NCBI GenBank assembly: GCA_026398275.1 | Contig: JAPLTF010000025.1 | Coordinates: forward strand, 62,001-126,000 | DNA: 64,000 nucleotides | From: Verrucomicrobiota bacterium | Lineage (GTDB): Bacteria; Verrucomicrobiota; Verrucomicrobiia; Chthoniobacterales; Terrimicrobiaceae | Reading direction: 5' to 3' | Shown here: positions 59,561 to 64,000 of the stretch, piece by piece | Layout of the letters: each line of letters starts with the position of its first letter | How positions within the stretch are numbered: position 1 is the first letter of the stretch | Notes under the pieces: generated by a model | What the model was told of the DNA's origin: nothing | The model's input: only the letters and a program-made list of their open reading frames with translations | The model's database searches: none | Translations under genes and position numbers: made by a program

Positions 59561-59782
59561 ATGGAGGTTGTTTCCATCGACCCCGGGATCATGGGCGGGA
59601 CGCCGTGCTTTGCGGGCACGCGGGTTCCGATCCAGACGCTTTTGGATTACGTGGAGGCGGGGGATTCGATTGATGAGTTTCTGGAAGATTTTCCCTCCGT
59701 CGGACATGACAAGGTGATCACCTTTCTCGAGGACTCGACGGCCCTGATCATCCGGGAAGCAGCCTATGCGGGTGCTGCTTGA
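59561..59782 (+). CDS. DUF433 antitoxin-like protein
   Basis: The 73-residue protein has the DUF433 pattern: MEVVSIDPGIMGGTPCFAGTR then VPIQTLLDYVEAGDSIDEFLEDFPSV. DUF433 proteins usually precede DUF5615 PIN-like toxins, and here one follows but is broken. The toxin start (59769) overlaps its 3' end. Confidence 0.88.
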   Translation: MEVVSIDPGIMGGTPCFAGTRVPIQTLLDYVEAGDSIDEFLEDFPSVGHDKVITFLEDSTALIIREAAYAGAA

Positions 59783-60086
59783 CGAGTGCGTGCCGAAACG
59801 CCTCGGGCGGCATCTGGCCCCGCACGAGTGCCGGATTCCGGCGTAACTGGGTTGGATGGAATCAAGAACGGACGCCTGCTCGCGCTCGCGGAAAAAGAAT
59901 TCGACGTGTTTGTGACGATGGACCGGAACCTTTCATTCCAGCAATCCCTTACGAAATTCGGGATTGCCCTCGTCGTGTTGCGTGCCCGCTCGAACAGGCT
60001 CGGCGATTTGCTGCCGCTCGTGCCGGAAATCGTCGCTGCCATTTCCTCCTCCAAGCCCGGCGTGGCATTTGTTGTTGGAGGGGGAA
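59769..60086 (+). pseudogene. DUF5615 PIN-like toxin gene, broken
   Basis: It starts MRVLLDECVPKRLGRHLAPHEC, normal for the family, then meets a TAA at about 59844 and a missing base just after. A second frame resumes GIKNGRLLALAEKEFDVFVTMDRNLSFQQSL then VLRARSNRLGDLLPLVPEI, which is the rest of the toxin, but it has no stop before the radical SAM gene and loses the family ending. At least one nonsense and one frameshift change are present, so it is not functional. Confidence 0.82.
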
Positions 60087-60100
60087 CCCTATATTTCGGC

Positions 60101-61141
60101 TCAGAGATCGAAGGCGAGTTGGGGGGCGGGCGGGCGCCGGAATGCGCTCACGTTGTATTCGAAATGGTCCTCCTCGTATTCCTCCCGTGCGCGGCAGCGG
60201 GAGAACAGCGTCTGGATCTGGTCCGACCAGAAGCCTCCGCCGCGCATCCGCTCGCCGAAACGCGAGGAATTCAGCGCGCCGCCGCGCAGGTCGCGGATGC
60301 GGTCGAGGATTTTGTCTGCGCTGCCGGGGACGTGTTCCTCGAGCCAGCCCGCAAAAATTTCCTTCACCGCGTGCGGGAGGCGGATGATGCTGTAGGAGGC
60401 GCGGGTCGCCCCGGCCTGGCGGGCGGCCTTGAGGATGGCGGGAATCTCGTGGTCGTTCAGGCCGGGGATGACCGGCGCGATAACGACTCCGGTCGGGATG
60501 CCCGCCCCCGCGAGTCTGGCGATGGCGTCGAGGCGGTGGTCCGGCAGCGATGCGCGCGGCTCCATGCGGCGCGAGAGCTCCGGGTCGAGCGAGGTCACCG
60601 AGATGTGCGCAGAGCAGAGTCCCTCCGCCGCCATCGCAGCGAGGATGTCGAGATCTCGCGTGACGAGGTGGTTTTTCGTGATGACCCCGACCGGATTGCG
60701 GAAATCCGCCAGCACCTGCAGGCACTGCCGCGTGATCCCAAGGCGGTTTTCGACCGGCTGGTAGCAGTCCGTGATCGCGCTCATGGCCAGAACCTCCGGC
60801 TTCCAGTGCGGCGCGGTGAGCTCCTCGCGGAGAAGCCCGGCGGCATTTTCTTTGACAATGATCCGGGTCTCAAAATCCAGCCCTGAGGAAAACCCGAGAT
60901 ATTCGTGATACGGCCGCGCGTAGCAATACGGGCAGCCGTGCTCGCAGCCGCGGTAGGGGTTGAGGCTGGCGCTGAAACCGATGTCCGGGCTGTCGTTGCG
61001 CGAGATGATCGAGCAGGCGGACTCGCGGAGAAACTGCGTGCGGGGATTCCGCTCGGCGGGTTCATCCAATTCCACCATCAGGCGCTCGAACCGGTTGGGC
61101 GGGTTGTCTGCGGCACCTCGCGACGGGATCTTCATCTTCAA
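60101..61141 (-). CDS. PA0069-family radical SAM protein
   Basis: The 346-residue protein has the cluster motif GCEHGCPYCYAR (Cys66, Cys70, Cys73), SASLNPYRGCEH, ITDCYQPVENRLGITRQCLQVL and SVTSLDPELSRRMEPR, all marks of the PA0069/SplB-like family. Its biochemical role is unknown; SplB itself repairs spore photoproduct. It ends just after the broken DUF5615 gene, on the opposite strand, and overlaps its trailing open frame. Confidence 0.9.
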   Translation of the reverse strand: MKMKIPSRGAADNPPNRFERLMVELDEPAERNPRTQFLRESACSIISRNDSPDIGFSASLNPYRGCEHGCPYCYARPYHEYLGFSSGLDFETRIIVKENAAGLLREELTAPHWKPEVLAMSAITDCYQPVENRLGITRQCLQVLADFRNPVGVITKNHLVTRDLDILAAMAAEGLCSAHISVTSLDPELSRRMEPRASLPDHRLDAIARLAGAGIPTGVVIAPVIPGLNDHEIPAILKAARQAGATRASYSIIRLPHAVKEIFAGWLEEHVPGSADKILDRIRDLRGGALNSSRFGERMRGGGFWSDQIQTLFSRCRAREEYEEDHFEYNVSAFRRPPAPQLAFDL

Positions 61142-61234
61142 TCAGGCAGTTGCCCGCGAATGATAGGCGCGAATAAAATCATGCAGATAAAGACAGATGG
61201 GAGATCGACTGCAGGGTGAGTTTGTCTGTCCCTG

Positions 61235-61282
61235 CCATTCGCGCCTTCTCGCGTGATGCGCGGGCCTCTTCTCCGCTTTCGG
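61235..61282. repeat. Dispersed ATTCGC-type repeat R4, copy 2
   Basis: It resembles 51749-51798, with shared core GCGGGCCTCTTCT and TTTCGGG. An inverted partner (GCGAATGATAGGCGCGAA near 61158) precedes it, so the 160-base gap between the radical SAM gene and msrA looks like a decayed palindromic element. Confidence 0.5.
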
Positions 61283-61300
61283 GTTCATGGGAACGGGGGG

Positions 61301-61861
61301 CTAATGGGAACCGGCCTTGAGCTTTTCGAGCTTCGGCGCGATGACCGCGCGACTGTAGGGGTAGTCGGGATTGCGCTCGTAAAAATCCTGATGGTGCTCC
61401 TCCGCCGGATAGAACTCCCTGCCCTCGACGATCTCGGTGACGATCTGTTGGCGGAACTTCGGCTGCGCGGCGGCCTTGGATTTTTCCGCAGCGGCGAGCT
61501 GCGCCGGATTTTGGGCGATGATAATCGATCGGTATTGGGTTCCCGCGTCCGCCCCCTGGCGGTTCAGGGTCGTCGGGTCATGGGCATCCCAGAAGAGGCC
61601 CAGCACTTTTTCATACGTGGTCAGCGCCGGGTCGAACGTGATCTCGACAACTTCGGCATGGCTGGTTGTTCCGGTGCAAACCTGCTCGTAGGTGGGATGC
61701 GGGACCGTGCCGCCCGCGTATCCGCTCACCACGGATTTGATGCCCGGCTGCCCGTGATAGACCGCGTCGATGCACCAGAAGCACCCTCCGCCCAACACGG
61801 CTTTTTCGTCAGCGGCCATGGCGGTGGAGACCAGCGCAAAAATGGCAATGAGGATTCTCAC
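61301..61861 (-). CDS. msrA: Exported peptide methionine-S-sulfoxide reductase
   Basis: MsrA reduces methionine-S-sulfoxide in oxidised proteins. The 186-residue protein has a signal peptide (MRILIAIFALVSTAMA) so it probably works outside the cytoplasm, the catalytic Cys27 in GGGCFWCIDAVYHG, then VVSGYAGGTVPHPTYEQVCTGTTSHAEVVEI in substance and the C-terminal AEEYHQ-like PAEEHHQDF. Length fits a secreted A-type enzyme. Confidence 0.95.
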   Translation of the reverse strand: MRILIAIFALVSTAMAADEKAVLGGGCFWCIDAVYHGQPGIKSVVSGYAGGTVPHPTYEQVCTGTTSHAEVVEITFDPALTTYEKVLGLFWDAHDPTTLNRQGADAGTQYRSIIIAQNPAQLAAAEKSKAAAQPKFRQQIVTEIVEGREFYPAEEHHQDFYERNPDYPYSRAVIAPKLEKLKAGSH

Positions 61862-61870
61862 GGGCGCTCA

Positions 61871-62182
61871 TCACCAGTTTTCGACCATCATGGTGAGATC
61901 CTCCGAGACGGAATCGAGCTTTTTCAAATCCTTGCGGCGGCCCTTTTCGGGTTTGACGCCGGCATTCCTGAGGAGCGTCAGCATGTCGCGGATGTCGCGG
62001 TTTTTTCCGCTGGGCACATCCTCCCCGGACCCGAGCGCCTCGATCCGGAACTTGATGGCGTCGATCTGCTCATCGAGCCTCGTGCCAATGGAATCCAGCG
62101 TCCCGTGACAAATCCCTCGGAAAATTTCGAGTTCCTCCAACAGAGCCTTCGCGGGTGATGCCTCGGTGAGCCCAGTTTTCAT
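61871..62182 (-). CDS. Small helical protein, unknown function
   Basis: The 103-residue protein is mainly helical and polar: LLEELEIFRGICHGTLDSIG, DEQIDAIKFRIEALG, then NRDIRDMLTLLRNAGVKPEKGRRKDLKKLD. The layout recalls accessory coiled-coil proteins, but no family is recognised. ATG 62182 is chosen because the longer frame upstream is not conserved-looking and would cover the cdd start. It is 9 bases upstream of msrA on the same strand. Confidence 0.65.
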   Translation of the reverse strand: MKTGLTEASPAKALLEELEIFRGICHGTLDSIGTRLDEQIDAIKFRIEALGSGEDVPSGKNRDIRDMLTLLRNAGVKPEKGRRKDLKKLDSVSEDLTMMVENW

Positions 62183-62239
62183 CGTGCAGGAATCAAGCAC
62201 AGTTGGTAGGTTTGCACAAGTCGTGAAACGCATTATCCC

Positions 62240-62635
62240 ATGGACCATTCCCCGCTGATTCGTGCTGCCATCGAGGCCCGCGGGAACGCGCACGCGCCGT
62301 ATTCCGGGTTTCCCGTGGGCGCGGCGCTGCTCTGTGGCGACGGCTCGGTTTTCCTCGGGTGCAATGTCGAAAACCTCAGCTTCGGGCTCACGATGTGCGC
62401 GGAGCGGGTGGCGATCGGAGCGGCCGTGGCTGCAGGGAAGAGGGATTTTCAATGCCTCGCCATAGCCGCTGAGTCGGATGAGGTGCCCAGCCCCTGCGGG
62501 GCCTGCCGGCAGGTGCTCGCCGAGTTCAACCCGGAGCTGACGGTCTTCTCGGCCAACCTTTCTGGAAAAGTGGAGCGGTTTTCCCTGGAGATCCTCCTCC
62601 CGAGAGCCTCGACGGGGATCCTCAACAGACCCTGA
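62240..62635 (+). CDS. cdd: Cytidine deaminase
   Basis: Cdd converts cytidine and deoxycytidine to uridine forms in pyrimidine salvage. The 131-residue protein has the zinc site CAERVAIG (Cys53, Glu55) and PCGACRQVLAEF (Cys86, Cys89), plus APYSGFPVGAALLCGDG at the start. It is of the homotetrameric T-type length. Its stop lies inside the 3' end of the gene on the other strand (62622-63305). Confidence 0.95.
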   Translation: MDHSPLIRAAIEARGNAHAPYSGFPVGAALLCGDGSVFLGCNVENLSFGLTMCAERVAIGAAVAAGKRDFQCLAIAAESDEVPSPCGACRQVLAEFNPELTVFSANLSGKVERFSLEILLPRASTGILNRP

Positions 62636-63305
62636 CGAGTGCGGGCTTCCGGATCGTGGCCACGGCGGCAACAATGTCATGCTGTCCGCCAGACCATGCC
62701 GCGAGGATCCTGGCGTAGATTTCGAGCTGGGCTTTGTAGCGGGAGGCGATCTCGTCCGGCTCCCCCTGATCGGTTTTGAAATCCACCAGCAGAATGCGGC
62801 CCTTTTCGGCTTTTGAGGCCGGTGCCGTCACCACCACCCGGTCCATCTGCGCGGAGTAGACCGTGTCGTCGAGACGGCAGGCGACCGATCGCTCGCGCCA
62901 GACTTCGGAATTTCCCGCAGGGCGCACGAAAACGGGCGCGATCTCCGGTGCGGCAAGAAATTGCCCAAGCATTTTTTCTGCCCCGGGAGACAAATTGGAA
63001 GGCAGTGACGGGCAGGGAAACCACTCGATCCCGGCAAGTGCCTCGTGCACCTCCGTGCCAAGCGCCAGCCCGGCGGATTCCGAAAACAGTGCCGCGCCCG
63101 GGAGGGATCCATGACCGGCGTCCGAGGGGCGGGCCCGCGAGGAACCGGCGGGGCGGGGATCCAATCGACGGGTCGGGGCGGCGGCGCGACCGGCGTCCGC
63201 GCCCTGCAGGGGAAGCGCCTCAAACCACTTGGAAAATTCCGGGGCGGCGGAATCGGCAGGAAAGCCCCGCGAGAGAAGGACGGATGGTTTGGCCTCGGCT
63301 GACAT
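62622..63305 (-). CDS. Orphan C-terminal nuclease domain of an AddA-like helicase
   Basis: The 227-residue product resembles only the last part of AddA/RecB-type helicase-nucleases: GTEVHEALAGIEW, then QMDRVVVT, ILLVDFKTDQ and YKAQLEIYARILAAWSG, which carry the PD-(D/E)xK-type metal and Gln-Tyr residues. The helicase half is missing, and upstream (63306-63431) no more of it is seen before the divergent GH1 gene. It is either a 5'-truncated remnant or a free-standing nuclease. The start at 63305 is the first ATG before conserved sequence, so it is uncertain. It overlaps the cdd 3' end by 14 bases. Confidence 0.72.
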   Translation of the reverse strand: MSAEAKPSVLLSRGFPADSAAPEFSKWFEALPLQGADAGRAAAPTRRLDPRPAGSSRARPSDAGHGSLPGAALFSESAGLALGTEVHEALAGIEWFPCPSLPSNLSPGAEKMLGQFLAAPEIAPVFVRPAGNSEVWRERSVACRLDDTVYSAQMDRVVVTAPASKAEKGRILLVDFKTDQGEPDEIASRYKAQLEIYARILAAWSGGQHDIVAAVATIRKPALVRVC

Positions 63306-63431
63306 TCGGGCACCATTGTCGCTGAAGCCAGCGGAGATGCCAAGGCGGTAACGCGAAAACCCCGGCGAGCGCGGAGGTTTCAAAAGGAATTTCGCCTCGC
63401 ATCTCCGGCGGCTTCCTGCGAGAGAACTGGC

Positions 63432-64000
63432 ATGCGAAAAAGCGCGCAATTCTTTCTGGTTGTTGCGGCGGTGCTGGCGCTCGGCGGCTGCATCACCCCT
63501 CCTCCCACCCCGAGGATCGATCGCTCCAAACCGGTCTCCAAAGTCAACACCGGCCCATTCTGGTGGGGGATCGCCTCAAGCGCCTTCCAGAATGAGGACC
63601 GTGGGGAAAAACCCGGATCGCCGAACGACTTCAAGACCGACTGGGATTTGTTCGCGGAAGCCGGGCGAGTGCCCCCAAAAGGCGACACGGCGGTCTTCAG
63701 CTGGTCGAATTTTGACCGCGACCTCGAGGCCCTGAAAAAAGTCGGGGTCAACCACTACCGGTTCGGGGTCGAGTGGGCGCGGATCGAGCCCGGGCCCGGC
63801 CGCTACAACGAGGCCGCCCTCCGCCATTATGTCGAGATGGCTCGCAAGCTCAAGGCCGCGGGCATCGAGCCGATTGTCACGCTCTGGCATTTCACATTTC
63901 CCTCGTGGATGGTCGCCAAGGGGAGGAACTCCCGGTGGCTGCACCCGCTGTATCGCGAGCGGTGGCCCCTGTATGTGGAGAAGGTCACAAAGGCGATGGC
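63432..64000 (+). CDS. GH1-family glycoside hydrolase lipoprotein (3' end outside window)
   Basis: The first 189 codons are present. The protein starts with a lipoprotein signal (MRKSAQFFLVVAAVLALGGC, lipidated Cys20), a short linker, then FWWGIASSAFQNED in substance, the opening of a GH1 barrel, WDLFAEAGRV, NHYRFGVEWARIEPGPGRYN and IVTLWHFTFPSWM, which matches the substrate-binding WHF motif of GH1 beta-glycosidases. The acid/base Glu (NEP) lies beyond the end. A lipid-anchored GH1 enzyme would act in the periplasm or on the surface. Confidence 0.88.
   Translation, partial: MRKSAQFFLVVAAVLALGGCITPPPTPRIDRSKPVSKVNTGPFWWGIASSAFQNEDRGEKPGSPNDFKTDWDLFAEAGRVPPKGDTAVFSWSNFDRDLEALKKVGVNHYRFGVEWARIEPGPGRYNEAALRHYVEMARKLKAAGIEPIVTLWHFTFPSWMVAKGRNSRWLHPLYRERWPLYVEKVTKAM

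Noticed and set aside
1-64000. tRNA, rRNA or CRISPR array
   Set aside because: No T-loop pattern, conserved rRNA stretch or regularly spaced repeats were seen by eye on either strand; a short RNA could still be missed.

Overview
This 64 kb window is high-GC bacterial chromosome with about 65 protein-coding genes on both strands, packed tightly. No rRNA, tRNA, CRISPR array, replication origin or intact insertion sequence other than one REP-type transposase was recognised. The gene content fits a member of the Verrucomicrobiota: menaquinone made by the futalosine route, short prepilin-like proteins, verrucomicrobial-looking small conserved proteins, several dispersed palindromic repeats, and many toxin-antitoxin pairs. 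This placement is inference from gene families and layout; no marker gene here fixes it. The cell envelope is diderm-like (lipoproteins, L,D-transpeptidases, exported MsrA).

Layout. 0-4.5 kb is an accessory block: a REP-associated tyrosine transposase between REP-like palindromes, a RhuM-family gene, and a large GIY-YIG nuclease/superfamily 2 helicase that looks like a restriction or defence enzyme. A 38-nt echo of the helicase 5' end lies before rhuM, so rhuM sits between direct repeats. 4.5-15 kb is core: NfeD-type protease, dnaG-rpoD, a conserved hypothetical protein, a RelBE-like pair, a lone nuoA, a Dabb-domain protein, and pdhA-pdhB-pdhC. 15-18.2 kb carries a class I amidotransferase, a small protein/nucleotidyltransferase pair, two prepilin-like genes split by a terminator, and a duplicated scrap of the dxs 3' end. 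18.3-25.2 kb has xseB-dxs, mqnE-mqnA, two L,D-transpeptidases, an STAS protein and a four-helix membrane protein.

25.2-32.6 kb holds a membrane glycosyltransferase and the assimilatory sulfate cluster: cysI-cysH-cysD-cysN with cysC divergent. Together these activate sulfate, phosphorylate APS, reduce PAPS to sulfite and reduce sulfite to sulfide. 32.8-40.7 kb: mazEF, an HMGL-like aldolase, a hybrid histidine kinase, guaA-coaD, a tiny lipoprotein, aat and an unknown gene. 41.2-48.8 kb: a large subtilase with P-domain, then pyruvate:ferredoxin oxidoreductase (nifJ) with a dihydroorotate-dehydrogenase-like gene. With pdhABC this gives two routes from pyruvate to acetyl-CoA, which suggests facultative or microaerobic life.

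48.9-57.5 kb: a metallo-beta-lactamase-fold hydrolase, a GYF-domain membrane protein, a Phd/PIN pair, a divergent pair of glycosyltransferases (one GT81-like, possibly for glucosylglycerate), YugP-like protease, thiD and an HpnH-like radical SAM gene. 57.6-60.1 kb is a decayed island: an SNF2 helicase cut at its DEAx box, a frameshifted UPF0175 antitoxin, an intact VapBC-like pair, and a DUF433 gene with a broken DUF5615 partner. 60.1-64 kb: a PA0069-type radical SAM protein, msrA, a small hypothetical protein, cytidine deaminase, an orphan C-terminal nuclease piece of an AddA-like helicase, and the start of a GH1 lipoprotein that runs off the end.
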